Shown here: positions 1-11,802 of the stretch, in pieces
How the letters are laid out: every line of letters starts with the position of its first letter
How positions within the stretch are numbered: the first letter of the stretch is position 1
From: Gibbula magus
Taxonomy: Eukaryota > Mollusca > Gastropoda > Trochida > Trochidae
Reading direction: 5' to 3'
DNA length: 64,000 nucleotides
NCBI GenBank assembly: GCA_936450465.1
Contig: OW388289.1
Span: forward strand, 72,042,420-72,106,419
Notes under the pieces: model-generated
Databases searched by the model: none
Told to the model about the DNA's origin: nothing
Seen by the model: only the letters and a program-made list of their open reading frames with translations
Translations under genes and position numbers: made by a program

Positions 1-290
1 AGAGACATGTGTGAAGAACAAACGTGAAGGAGTTCTAGCCATTCCTATGGTATAGGAAGTTTGACACACAGCCGGTGATAACTAAATAATGTGTGTGCAT
101 GTGTGTTATTACAGTCGACAATAACATCATATAGAACTTTCAATCTAACTTCATTTTGGTGCATAGCTTATTTGATTGCAACCAATGAAAATCCTACATT
201 TCGGGTACAACAAACTGCCTTATTGTTACAAGGGTTATACTTGAAGATATCACTTGAGTAACTTCTTTGGGGAGAGATCGATAAGTCACC

Positions 291-399
291 ATGAGGTCAT
301 CTTCGGTTACCCAGGGTTTTATATATGCCACGTTACTCTTCACTATATAGCGGAGAGTATGAGAGAGAATATAAAACCCTGGGTAACCGAGGATGCCAT
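291..399. repeat. Foldback (inverted repeat) element
   Basis: Arms of about 31-34 bases at 291-324 and 369-399 are near-perfect reverse complements around a spacer of about 45 bases. Both contain a GGTTACCCAGGGTTTTATAT core. Short open frames crossing it are by-products of the symmetry. The rest of 1-969 shows no gene, and no copies of the first two exons of the 5480-11802 gene are found in it. Confidence 0.7.
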
Positions 400-969
400 G
401 ATGTATGCCGTTGTGAAGTTTCTCCACAAGTGAAGCAATATACATGGGGGACCATAAATGCCTGTGATTTGCAAAGAATCCAAAACGTTTCTAACTGTCC
501 AAGTACTGTCCATCATGTATACTGTTTTTAGCTTCAGAGGATGTCACGCCAGGGTTACGTATTTTTCTTACATTGACAAAAACATTCTAGTGAAAATGAA
601 GGCAAAATCAACCATCATGAAACTACAGTAATCTTATACAGTTATCACATCAACATTACATTTGTGAAATTCTTTGCTTAAATGACGTGAAATCAAAGTC
701 ATGGATTCCATGATTACCATAAATCATTGAATGATCACCTTCGTGGCCTTGCGAGGATGAATTTCAAACAACGATTTGACTCTGCGATTTATTACAAAAG
801 ATTTATGGTTCTATTTTCTGGAAGAAACACAGTTTGCTCGTTTTGTCACATTAAACACATGTAACACAAAAACAATGACCATTGGTCATTTCATTTCATG
901 TATCATTTTATGTTTAGGTTTCACTTATTATACATTTTTTTGAAAAATTATCATTCGAATTTATTTCAG

Positions 970-1294
970 AGGACGGGGTCTAGTGTTTCAAAGTCAATCT
1001 TTACTCTGAGGAAAGTGGCTTACCCTGCTTCTCGGAAGCAGTCGTATCCAAGACTTCCTTATTTGGAACAGAAGACGTCAACGCCCTACGCCCTCCGGGT
1101 TGGGCCAATGTACCTCGAGGGGTCGTTGGTGCTGCGTGGCTGGTTCAGTATCAATGGGCAGACCTGGTATTCAAGAAAGCTTTCTTTCTGACCCCTCACT
1201 ACTACGCTGTGTACAACTTCGTCAACGAACTGAACCGAACGGGAGGAATCTCATGAGAGGTCAACTCTGCCCGCAACACATCTCGGCGCCGTAA
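970..1294 (+). pseudogene. Decayed duplicate of the last exon of the PAN-domain gene
   Basis: This stretch closely matches the final exon of the gene at 11363-11802, including the splice acceptor (TTATTTCAG ending at 969) and the shared opening GAGGACGGGGTC. It is broken in two ways. The fifth codon is a TAG stop. About 118 bases of the middle of the exon, matching roughly 11484-11602, are missing. A further shift occurs near the end, where the peptide GQLCP is read in another frame. Some 3' flank is also recognisable, and an AATAAA lies at 1407-1412. Exons one and two of this copy are not in the window and may lie to the left. It reads as the end of a dead tandem gene copy. Confidence 0.85.
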
Positions 1295-1598
1295 CAAGAG
1301 TGTCACGTACTGTGATGTCACAATATCGAAGATGGACATAACCAAGTTCTTGGTTCATTTACAAGTTCCAGATTCTCCAAAACTCTCTTAGTGCTAATAT
1401 ATATGTAATAAAGACAGTAAGACAAGTGTTAATCTATCGTTCTATGTGGCGAGTGTCTTCGAATTGTCTTCTAATGTTTTACCTATCTTGTCCATGTAAA
1501 ACACATTTGTGTATAGTTTTTGTTAATTAATATTTATCTTATATTTGAATTCAGATTAATGAATGTCCAATGCGTGAATGTGATTATGTAGTCTAACT

Positions 1599-2118
1599 GT
1601 ACCAAGTACCCGAGGGCTATTACAAGACTCGTACCAAGTACCCGAGGGGTATTACAAGACTCGTACCAAGTACCCGAGCGTTATTACAAGACTCGTACCA
1701 AGTACCCGAGGGGTATTACAAGACTCGTACCAAGTACCCGAGCGTTATTACAAGACTCGTACCAAGTACCCGAGGGGTATTACAAGACTCGTACCAAGTA
1801 CCCGAGGGGTATTACAAGACTCGTACCAAGTACCCGAGGGGTATTACAAGACTCGTACCAAGTACCCGAGGGGTATTACAAGACTCGTACCAAGTACCCG
1901 AGGGGTATTACAAGATTCGTACCAAGTACCCGAGGCTAATACCAGACTTGTACCAAATACCCGAGGGGTATTAAAAGACTTTTATCAACTACCCGAGGGG
2001 TATTGCAAGACTTGTACCTAGCACCCGAGGGGTATTACAAGACTTATACCATGTACCCGAGGGGTATTACCCGAATTACATCAAGAACCCGAGAGTTATT
2101 ACCAGATTCGTACCAAGT
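1599..2118. repeat. 32-bp minisatellite, about 16 copies
   Basis: The tandem unit is 32 bases, built around GTACCAAGTACCCGAGGGGT followed by ATTACAAGACTC. The first ten or so copies are nearly identical. Those after about 1920 are diverged, as in an array that homogenises from one end. The last copy and its flank (about 2090-2180) resemble 18555-18660, so the array probably sits inside a dispersed element. Confidence 0.95.
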
Positions 2119-2275
2119 ACCAAATATTGCTTCATTACGTGACAAAGAGGGTGTTGTTGGAGTACTATAATATTATGGCAAACGCATTAAGTAGTTATTG
2201 ATTGTGTTGTTATCAAAATCAAATAAATCAAAAGGTGTACAGTCCGGGCAATCCGTAATTTCTGAAACGTATTAA

Positions 2276-3112
2276 AGAGCCACCAAGGATGTTGATGAAC
2301 AAATCGGAAAATTGCCAAAAATCTATCTCCGTGAAATATATATACTTAATTTTTCACAAATATTTTCGACTCAAAATAAGCCGAGAAATTGCACTTATTA
2401 GTAAAGGTGTTTCCTGTCTAAATATAGATCAAATCTATTACAATTCTAGCTCACACACCGTATACAAAAACACGAAAGAAAAATAAAGTTTAGGAGCAAT
2501 GAAAGTAATCGAAATATATAATTTTTGGCGGTTATTTATTTACCATTTCATTTAATTATATATTTTCTACAGATATTGGAATAAATGTTTTACCCAACCA
2601 GGTATTTTGCTTGAATTCTATAATCAATGAGAATATATTTGTCAAAATATGCTGGTCTTAGATAAAAAATAAAAGTACATTAAACAGGCAATAATGTGTA
2701 TGTGGACATTTAGAATCAGTGTTGATAAACCAATCGTCACCTTCAGTAATGTGTGACAAGGGTAGCCTAACTTCCAACAGAAGCACGTGCAGCACGAGCA
2801 GCACGTGCCGCATGTGAGTTGTTTTGGCGGCTTGCGCTAGAGACGAGCCTTCACGCTTCGTAAAGGCTAGTTGTTGTGAAGTACGTTTTATTCAATAAAG
2901 GGAAATCTGTTTATATGACGTCAGATACCTTTGGCGCGCGCTACTCGAAGGGTAACCTATCTTTGAAACCAAATTTCATTACATTGTTGTGATATTTGAT
3001 AATTATCACAAGTCATGCTGTAGATAAAAGATTTCTCTAGCGATTGACGTTATAAGTATAATTTCCACAAATAATGCTGTATAGTTGAAACACTAACATC
3101 CTTGATGGCTCT
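2276..3112. mobile_element. TTAA-flanked non-autonomous DNA element, 837 bp
   Basis: Terminal inverted repeats of 22 bases with 3 mismatches begin AGAGCCAYCAAGGATGTT. They are flanked on both sides by TTAA (2272-2275 and 3113-3116). TTAA duplication is the signature of piggyBac-type insertion. No transposase is encoded, so this is a MITE-like derivative. Its termini differ from those of the neighbouring TTAA element. Confidence 0.75.
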
Positions 3113-3336
3113 TTAAGGAAAAGTAAAAAATGTAAAAAGTCTATGGAGAAACGGATGGTCAGGCTTAATTAATGAACTAAACTGGTGCCATTGGTTCTAG
3201 AGCTCATTGTTTGGTTTGAAAAAGTTCAACAATTAGATTTTAAGGAAATCGATGAACTGATTGTTTAGATATTCCGCTATCGTTTGCTATGCCAACCTCA
3301 GGTCATAAGACCCTGTCTCAGACCAACGTGACTTAA

Positions 3337-3826
3337 AGGTACATCCATTGTGTTGATGGGGGTCAAATATGCCAAACGTTATAAATAGTCTTACTTTATC
3401 GAGAAGTACCAACTGTTACCGAAAACTACCATTTTGATGATACTCGACTTAGTTTATTGACGATATGAAGGTAAAAGTGTCTATTTCTGATCGAAAACCG
3501 GACAATGCACTGCGTGTGGCGCGCGCCAATGAGTCAAACGTAATTTTGGAATCTTATTTAAACCAGATAAAATAACAAATTTGGGTTGATAATCTTTAAT
3601 AGGTCATATAACTACTGTTCATGTAAATAGAACATGCACTTTCGGTTTATGCACATGCATAATGATGTTACTCGATTTTAATTGGAAACTAGTAATTATG
3701 ATATGTTTGGCGATTGGGGATGAATATGCAAGCTTAGTGACTTTGGTTGTATTGTTAACAGCACATATTACGTGTTGGATCGTATTTAAGCCAAATAAAT
3801 TTTTATGAAACACAATGGATGCACCT
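3337..3826. mobile_element. TTAA-flanked non-autonomous DNA element, 490 bp
   Basis: The ends AGGTACATCCATTGTGTT and its reverse complement match at 17 of 18 positions. TTAA flanks both sides (3333-3336 and 3827-3830). No coding capacity is seen. The internal part at about 3400-3620 resembles 18700-18880, with a shared TTTCTGATC and a shared AATTTTGGAA region. Confidence 0.75.
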
Positions 3827-3830
3827 TTAA

Positions 3831-5478
3831 AAATCAACAATTTGATTTGTTCAAATATACAAATGTACAAATCCCTTCTATGACCGTACCAGCTTGAAAT
3901 CACATCTTTAACATTTATAAATACGGATGTTGTTTCAAAGCAAAACAAAACTAAGTTTTTACAACATAATCCTTTAAAGGTGCAAAGTTAATTTAAGAAG
4001 TTCACTGTGCAAAAGGATCTCTCTAAGAGGTGTGTCTTTAGCATGGATCTGAAGACTTGAAACGTCCCGGCTTTCCAATTTCGAACTGGGAGATTGTTCC
4101 ATTCTGTGCTAGTGAGGCACACAAACGACCTGTGAATATCATTGACAGACCACTTCTGTAGCAGACTTGGATATCACTGGAATGAATGGTGTTTCAATGT
4201 TTGCATCAAAGAAGAAATACATGTTATTATCAAAACAAAAAAGTACAATTTAACTTGCATTTCATATCAATTTAAATACATTAAGATCAACAGGTTATTA
4301 CATGTATATGTAAGTATGTTGTTAACATAATGTAGAACAGTCGATCTAAATTTATTTAGGTGGATTTCATATCAGACAAGCATAAATAAGGCATTTGGTT
4401 CTGTAGTTCTCCAGGTATTACATTATTCATTATTCATACTCTAAGGTAAACAACTACCTACGTGGTCCATATTATGGGCCAACAACGTATTTACAAACCA
4501 CATAATCCATATTGGCCAAAGTATATATATATATTGACCCTGATGCATTACCATGTACCATGCAATATCATTTGCAAATAAACTCGATTCTACAAGGAAC
4601 CAATTCAAATCAAACAATGGTCTTTTTTTCTATTTCGAATAAACGTCAATGAAGAATATTACAAAATCTATCATGGTTATATATATGATTGATTGATCCC
4701 ATATTTGATTGTCCTGTTTCGCAAGATTACCAATAAACAGTAAATATTGCAATAATCAAATAGATTATAAGAAAGAACCCTCAAACCACTTAAAACGATG
4801 ATCAGCAACATATATGGTGACCATTTTGAAGCAATCAATAATTAAGCAAGATATACTGTATTGCAGTCCATGAAGTTTTTATTGAATTATTATTTTAACA
4901 TTTGTCACATTCAAATGGAAAAATTATATGTGGTGAATCAAAATCATGTGGCAATCTAGCCTTGGTTTTCAAAAGGTTCCGATGACCTGTGTTAATGATG
5001 AAGAAGGGGAAATAATGATCACAAGACGATGATACAGTCTACATTGCTTGCATCTTGTCTTTCACACTGGTTTTGATCATTACAGAATGACGATAGCTGG
5101 AGGTAGGTGGTGAACGAAAATCTCTAATCTTTTGAACTTGTGAAATTGGTTGCATGCTTAATTCGGAAATATATTCAATTGTGAATTTTATTTATCATGC
5201 GAGGCGTTTATTGTTGAAAATGACAAGATGATTATGTTTTAGAAATAAATGACATTATGTGTTTTTACAAACTTTTATGAAAGTTTTGAAACGTTCGAGT
5301 TAAACTTGTGTAAACGCCGGAGCTTATCGATATTTATCTTATTGTGCAACGTACACGTATAAATGTTAATGATATAGTTAAATAGGCCTTCATCAAATAG
5401 CACAGAAGGTTAAACTGTCAGACACGTTAGCGCATGTAATAATATATATCATCAATCCAACCTATGTTTACTTTTCAG
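3831..5478. other. Non-coding stretch upstream of the PAN-domain gene
   Basis: AT-rich with no convincing coding frame. A possible non-coding first exon of the downstream gene could end at about 5102, where GGAG is followed by GTAGGT. This is suggested only because the first coding exon begins with a splice acceptor (TTTTCAG ending at 5478). Confidence 0.4.
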
Positions 5479-5479
5479 G

Positions 5480-8400
5480 ATGATGATCCACACCACGATC
5501 CTGCTCTGTCTCCTCCTCCACACAGCCAACTGTATCGTCGAACACTTCTTTGTCCGCATCGGGGATGACAACCATGCATATCCGGGCGGTCCTGTAGTCC
5601 CACCGATGATGGTATCGTCGCAGTTGGAGTGTAGTATGGCATGTCTGAGGTTACTGACATGTGTCTCCTTCAACGTGAACACGCAGCGTGAGGGCGGTAT
5701 CATGTGTCGTTTACTCTCCAGCAGACCACTAAACCCAGAGACAGAGTTGATTCCAATAGCAGGAGCCTTGTACTACGAAAAGGTTGGTGAAATACACTGG
5801 ATACGTTTAAACTTCAATCCCAGGCAAAACTTGTTCTTTGGCCAATCTGGATTTGTCTTGGTCCTGCACACCTAAAATTCCATTGATCAATCTCATTAAA
5901 ATCGGATGGAACGTAAAAATCGCTTGATGTGAGTACTGCTCGGTCGAAGTATGTCTTATTGCCTTCACTGTGGCCTTCCATAAAGAGGCAATTCTGATGC
6001 TGATTGTTCGCCATTTTGCTTTCTTGCGAAACGTGAAATGACAAACGCATTATCTTCACTAATTTCATTTTGCAAAATAATAAAACATATGCTTTGATGG
6101 AATAATAACAAAGTAACACATACTGTATCATTAAAGGAATCAACAATGTCGTGTTGTTCATAGTGCCGATGCATGGCTTCACTTCTCATGGTTTTTTTTA
6201 TTTTTGAAAAAATGTGTGTTCGCCTTTGTCAATTTAGTAATAGAAACATAACCCTCAGTTTTCAGCTTTCTGAGATTTCGTTTTGGGGAAAAAGACAAAA
6301 AAAGGTTTTCAGGTCGTGATCCTATTGTCCTTAAATTTAGGGATAACAAAGATTCCCCAAATCTAATTTTTTTTTATCAACAATGATTAATTGCAGATAT
6401 GTAAATGAGTGTATATGTGTTTTTTCAAAAAATGTTTTAGTTATTTCGAAATTTAATCCGTTGATTTCCTTATTCAAATTTTGAGCAAAGGTCCACAAGA
6501 ACGACAAAACATCCCAATATCGCAATGTCGTGTTTCTAGCAAGGTACATCCAGCTCTGTTTTAAGTAGTCAATTTCGTACATATAACAATTGGATTATTC
6601 TCTAGATAGTGTAGTGTATTCATTCATTTTGTCAAGAGAGGATACAAAACCAACCGCGATCCAGGGCAATACTGCCGCGACCCACCACATCACATGCATG
6701 ACTATACATGCACCAACCTAATCAGAACTTGAAGATTATGTGCCTGCCCTATTGCATTCACTTTTTAAATAAGCCCCTTATTGCTTCCTAGCTCCTTCTC
6801 TGGCAGGTGGTTCAGTCGCAGTAGCTCTTTTGTTTTCGGAAGCAGTCGGGGGCGATCTGTTGATAGTTCGAGCAGCAGGTTAAACCATGGTTGCGTGGAT
6901 TCAAGGAGGGGCTATCACAACAGCTTCAATCTAAATGCAACTGTTTCTGCCTCGCCTTGAATCGCCTTTGTTATTGTTTGATGTTGAAGACTAAAATAGG
7001 TTGTTCTCAATATAATGCACAACCTCTTGCCCTGTCAAAGTATCACAATTCCTGCAAAGTTATTGAAGAAAAATGATCCCCCAATCAAAATCGAATAAAC
7101 ATATTCCCCAAATCAAAACAAAATGGTATAAAATTTGGAAGAACAATACAAATCTCTTCTCAAGTAAATATACCCTTTGATGAATCCTTAGTGGAAAATT
7201 ATTCACTAAGAACTCATGAAAACCAAAAGAAGACTTTACTGCAACACTCAACACAGTGAGCCCAACCCTTTCAGGCCTGGTATGTTGCTGTAGCATTAGT
7301 ACTCCGGATTCTAATATGACTGTTAGTGCTCCACGAAGACAGCGCCTTTAATGCTAGCAGCAGAGCCAACAGCTCGAGATAGTTTATAAGGTGTTCTACT
7401 CCCTGCCTGAGACCATCGACCACGAGCGTAGAGATTTTCACAAACACCTCCCAGCCTAAATTTGATTTTAGAGTAAGTTCATGTTTTCTCTTTAATGGTT
7501 TAAAAAAAGGGCCATGGACGCATCAAAGTTAACCACTGCAGCCTTCAATTCATATTTTCTTGATTTTCAAATCTTTTGTAATAAATGGGGCCATATTATA
7601 CTCCATGACAACTGGCATTTAATTGCCCTAACAGAGCAGATAATTCACGAATTGTCAAACTTCTCCTATCCAAGGCATATTTACAGTGTTTGACTGTTTT
7701 TCTCCAAGTACATTTTCACACTTTTCGATAAATATCTGGCATAATTCTTCCTCAATTAATTCGTGTTCATAGAAGGGTTTAGGAGTAAACACCTGTTAAC
7801 GGAGAGCGGTAAACTCAACATGTGCGACCCTAACAGGGGATATAAACCAACTGTCTGAATGTCAACTTTCCATAACTTAGCATAATCTACTATACTACTA
7901 GCGACAAAATTTCTTTCCTGAGCACGTTGAGAGTAAATGTCATCATTTCATGTCCTAATAATAATAATATGGATATTTATAACGCTACAAATCAGAAACA
8001 CATATTCAGGGAAGCTAAAGGAGAAATATATATACAATAGATATAAATTGTAAGCATCATTGATTGTGAGAGTTTAATTTCAATGGGGATCGAGACTGTT
8101 CCACAGAGTGCTGCATATTCAAATGGTCCAGACCGTGTATTGGAACTGTTAGTAACATCTGGTTTTGAGAGCGGAAGTTTCTCGTTGGTTGATAGAGATG
8201 AAGGACATCTGAGGGATATTCAAGAGGAGCATTGTTCAGGCATTGATAAATGATCATTGATAAATGCTGCAGAGTAGTTTGTAGATGATTCCGTATTTGA
8301 GTGGAAGCCAGTGTAGGGACTTCAGTACATGGGTGATGTGTTCATACTTGGAAGAGAGTGAGATGATCCTCTCTGCAGTGTTTTGTATGCAATGTAGCCG

Positions 8401-11400
8401 TTGAAGCTGCTTGTTGTTGAGGTAGATCAAGGTTATTACAGTAATCCATTCTAGAAAATACAAGATATCTAACAAGAGTATGAGCACTGTCCTTAGAAAA
8501 TAGTCGAAGATGGTAGTGACATGTTTTGCAGCTGTTGTTGATTTGATTGCCCATAGTGAGTTGAGAGTTGATGAAAACGCCGAGATACAATTGTGGACGG
8601 AGGGACATTTGCAGAGCCAATGGTGAAGTCAGGAATGTCAATTTTCGCTAAGGTTCTGGAGCTTCCGTGAATGAGAATTTCCGTTTTTTTCATCATTAAG
8701 CTTTAAATGCTTGTTTATCATCAAGTTCTTAATCTCATATGTACATTGCTGCAGATTAATAATTTCTTGTTGAAATTGTCCAACGGTGAAATATTTCAAG
8801 AGTTGAGTGTCATCTGCATTGGGGAAATGTGGAGTGTTGAAGTTATCAGTGATGACGTGGAGCTTGTTGACATAGAGCAGGAATAAAATGAGTCCCAGTA
8901 CCGAGCCTTGAGGTACGCCACAGGAAATGTGTTTCTTCTTTGATACTGTTTTTTTAAATTGGACCTCCTTGCTCTGCTGATTTGCTTTGAGCCTCGAACT
9001 CTAATGTCGTTGTTTGGTGTCAGCTATTCACGATTTTTTAAACGCCCGTGATAACCATGGTTTGACAGTCTCCGGGTTTTGTCATACAGGTTAAACTGGT
9101 CATGATGTTGTATTCCATTTAAAGCTTCTTTAGTCAATTTCTGACTAATCTGTGTCACCTCGACGATGTCTTTTACCTTCTTCCCAAAGTCATCACCAAA
9201 CAGTAACTTGGTTGTAGTAACATTATCTGTCAACGTTTGTAGGTATCGGTCAGGTAAAAATTTTCTCAATTTAGTCAAGCCACTCATGGTGCCGGATAAT
9301 ACCCTAAGTGTGTCCATAAGTTTGACCAAAACATCCTTGGTGACGACTTGCTTCTCTCATTTTTGAAAAACACAAAACACGTCCAAGAATGTCCTTAAAG
9401 TAACTCCATTACGAAAAACACGGAGATATACCATGTTTGTGAAACTTTTCCAACTTCGTTAATTAATGCTGCTGACCTTTCCAAACTATAACGCAGACTG
9501 ACTATTATGCATGCAAGACTCTCACATAATTTGAGGTTCTGTTTAGGTTGGTGGAATCATTACAATGTACAATTTGGTGCACAGTCTTCCTACATCATGA
9601 TGTGCCTTTTGGGGAGTTCAGCTTTTTTAACATTTGATTTTTGTTTGTTTCCTTGGTATTTTTTGGACTTCGTCTATTTGGAGGGTAGGGTTTGTTTCCG
9701 GAGCAGATCTCTTAAACACGGGAATTCGATATCGTAAGTAAAATGTAGGTAAAACATACCTAAAAAAAACTACCCCCTATATAACATAGAGTAATATACA
9801 TTTTACTTACGATATCGAGTTCATGTGTTCTAAAACTACTTGACCAATCCTCACCAAAATTGGAATAATGCCCCCCTGTATCATGTAGATGTCTATTTTT
9901 GGGGTTTCAGTTGTGCATTGCCTTCAGCTTTTACAGAAATACATAAACAATTATATTTAAATATGATTCTCTCTTTCAAGACCTGCCAAGTCCTGCTGAA
10001 CCCTGTGGCAGTTAGTGAAGAATGGGATGGTACACATTATGTTGAAAACACTGCTCTAATTACGGGAGAAGGAAGAGAAACATTGTATAGACTTACCCTC
10101 TACCCTGACTACAGTATCGATGTCCTTCAGAAGTTGGGAGGTCTGTCAGAACTCACGAGCGGGGAAATAGAAACAACGATTGGACAGGCTACAGTAAAGT
10201 TTGACTCTGTTGAGCTGATGATTTATCTCGTGGGTAAGTTTATCTCGTAGGTAAATCTGAAGATACCTCATAAGGTTATCATTTGCTGATGAGACGAGAG
10301 AGGGGGTTTCGAGAGGGGACAGGAAGTATGGAGGGAGGATGGGGGAAATGGGATTAGGGCACACTGGCGGAAGCTCATACACCACCCCATTCTCTTCCAA
10401 CAGAGGTTACCCCCTTCAGATTTCCTTTCCTTACCGAGGTTAGGATCGGAAATCTGAAGGGAGTAACCTCTGTGGAAAAGAATGACACCACCCAAAGTCA
10501 CACAGACACTTTTCATTTAGAGCGGACGCATTAAAAACTCCAACAATTAAATCTGTTTATTCAAAATGTTCCTTTTCAATATGTTGTATTTGTAATTTAT
10601 TTTGATTGATATTTGATAGTTGGAATTTGTCTAAACTAGGCTTCTAAACTAAGAAATTTGCCAAATAGTATGGTGGCGCACAGTTCAGAACATTTGTTAA
10701 TCTTCAGAATATTTCAAATTGTATAAATATACAATTATTTATTACAATGATTTAGAATATTGGTAAAATTTAATTGGGATTATTGGGTTAAGTATTATTA
10801 GAGTATTAGATGATGATTGATGATTGATGATATGTTTAAACGACCTTAGTCCGCACAATTTGGACCTTGGTTTCAGCTTTGGACACTATTACACTTTGAT
10901 TATTATTTTAATGACCGGGAACAAAATTAGGCAATGTGTAGAAACACTGTAGTTTCACATATGACAACAATATCAATTTAATGCTCGGTAATGACATTCC
11001 TTCCAGTAATCTAACTGGTGTATATGTTATTGGTCATAGACTGTTCACCACCTGTTTTTGGAGAAGAGGAACCATTTTCATAAATAGTTTAAACAGGTGA
11101 TGCATGCCGGAATGTAAGGTACTGTCTGAAGTTAGGTCAAAACTGTCTGAATCTCGGGCGAGTTGAAATACAAAATTGTAACCGCCATGTATTGGTTAAT
11201 CTAAACCAGCTTATGGCATGGGATGGTGTCCGTACTAAAACAATTACATGCACTCTTATATTCCAAATTCTCATTGATCATTATATTTTGTAGTCCATTT
11301 TATATTTATGCTAAACTTCATCCCACACCGTTTTAAAAAAAACAATCCGAATTCATTTCCAGAGGACGGGGTCATGTGTTTCAAAGTCGATCTTTACTCT

Positions 11401-11802
11401 GGGGAAAGTGGCTTACCCTGCTTCTCGGAACCAGTCGTATCCAAGACTTCCTTATTTGGAACAGAAGACGTCAACGCCCTACTTCCAACTGAGTCCTTTA
11501 AAAGATTATATGCATTCGGATATGATAAGGTTCGTATCGTGGAAGTTGACGAGTTCGATCCCTGGATTGTTACAGATACAATTGACCTGACCTCGAACAG
11601 TCGACCTCCGGGTTGGGCCAATGTGCCTAAAGGGGTCGTTGGTGCTGCGTGGCTCGTGGAATATGATGGGGCAGCCCTTGAACTTGAGAAAGCCTTCTTT
11701 CTGACTCCTCACTACTACGCCGTGTACGACTTCGACAAGGGTGAGAATCTCAACAGAGGCCAACTATGCCCAGATGCTATCTCGGATATACAGACAGCCT
11801 AG
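5480..11802 (+). CDS. Secreted protein with PAN/apple-like domain and an unrecognised C-terminal region (331 aa)
   Basis: Three coding exons: 5480-5782, 9981-10233 and 11363-11802, joined with phases 0 and 1. The lengths (303, 253 and 440) sum to 332 codons with a TAG stop, which supports the model. Residues 1-18 are a hydrophobic signal peptide (ILLCLLLHTANC). Residues about 19-101 carry the cysteine spacing of a PAN/apple module (ECSMACLRLLTC, then CRLL), usually a protein- or carbohydrate-binding fold. Residues 102-331, from exons two and three, contain few cysteines and aromatic-rich motifs such as WANVPKGVVGAAW and YYAVYDFDKG; I do not recognise this region. The start is the first of two adjacent Met codons, directly after a splice acceptor. 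Function is unknown; an extracellular binding role is inferred. A broken copy of exon three lies at 970-1294, so the gene belongs to a small tandem family. Intron 1 (4.2 kb) is filled with retroelement relics. Confidence 0.85.
6165..6260 (+). repeat. Partial copy of the 47766-48203 TTAA element
   Basis: The stretch with ATGGCTTCACTTCTCATGG, a T-run, and TGTGTTCGCCTTTGTCAATTT parallels 47985-48060 closely. Only the central part is present and no terminal repeats are seen. It lies in intron 1 of the PAN-domain gene. The rest of that intron from 6260 to about 8040 shows nothing I can name. Confidence 0.65.
8045..8940 (-). mobile_element. Degenerate non-LTR retrotransposon, reverse transcriptase part
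   Basis: Reading the minus strand in three shifting frames gives the usual series of a CR1/L2/Jockey-type reverse transcriptase. In order: CGVPQGSVLG near 8915, an ADDTQ catalytic motif in which the usual preceding Phe is Asn, LGVFINSQLTM, then LVRYLVFSRMDYCN, the QLQRLHCIQNTAERII region, and HITHVLKSLHWLPL near 8280. Frameshifts and stops break it. It sits in intron 1 of the PAN-domain gene, in reverse orientation. Confidence 0.85.
9024..9329 (-). mobile_element. Probable DIRS-type retroelement gag fragment
   Basis: The minus frame has 101 residues, with a KLLFGDDFGKKVKDI motif followed by a basic tail. This resembles the C-terminal part of gag-like proteins of DIRS/Ngaro tyrosine-recombinase retroelements, where an LFGDDV-K-VK-I motif is typical. 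The family call is from remembered motif style and is moderate. The fragment stands alone; no reverse transcriptase follows in frame. Confidence 0.5.
9520..9960. repeat. Diverged copy of the 171-bp satellite, split by an insertion
   Basis: It shares GTTTCCGGAGCAGATCTC, CACCAAA and GTAGATGT-CTTTTGGGG with the tandem array at 14090-14660. The unit is interrupted by the foldback element at 9716-9828. Confidence 0.7.
9716..9828. mobile_element. Small foldback MITE inserted in a satellite unit
   Basis: The element is 113 bases with terminal inverted repeats of about 32 bases (29 match). The inner ATATCGTAAGTAAAATGTA is identical in both arms. It splits the satellite motif AGATCTCT from TAAAACTA, so the insertion is younger than the satellite copy. 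The target duplication is unclear, perhaps TAA. Confidence 0.75.
10388..10484. repeat. Foldback element in intron 2 of the PAN-domain gene
   Basis: Arms of about 37 bases (CATTCTCTTCC to CAGATTTCC and its complement) match except for two or three positions. A fragment of the same element, with CCCTTCAGATTTCCGATCCT, recurs at 15254-15279. The rest of 10485-11362 is intron without visible features. Confidence 0.75.
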
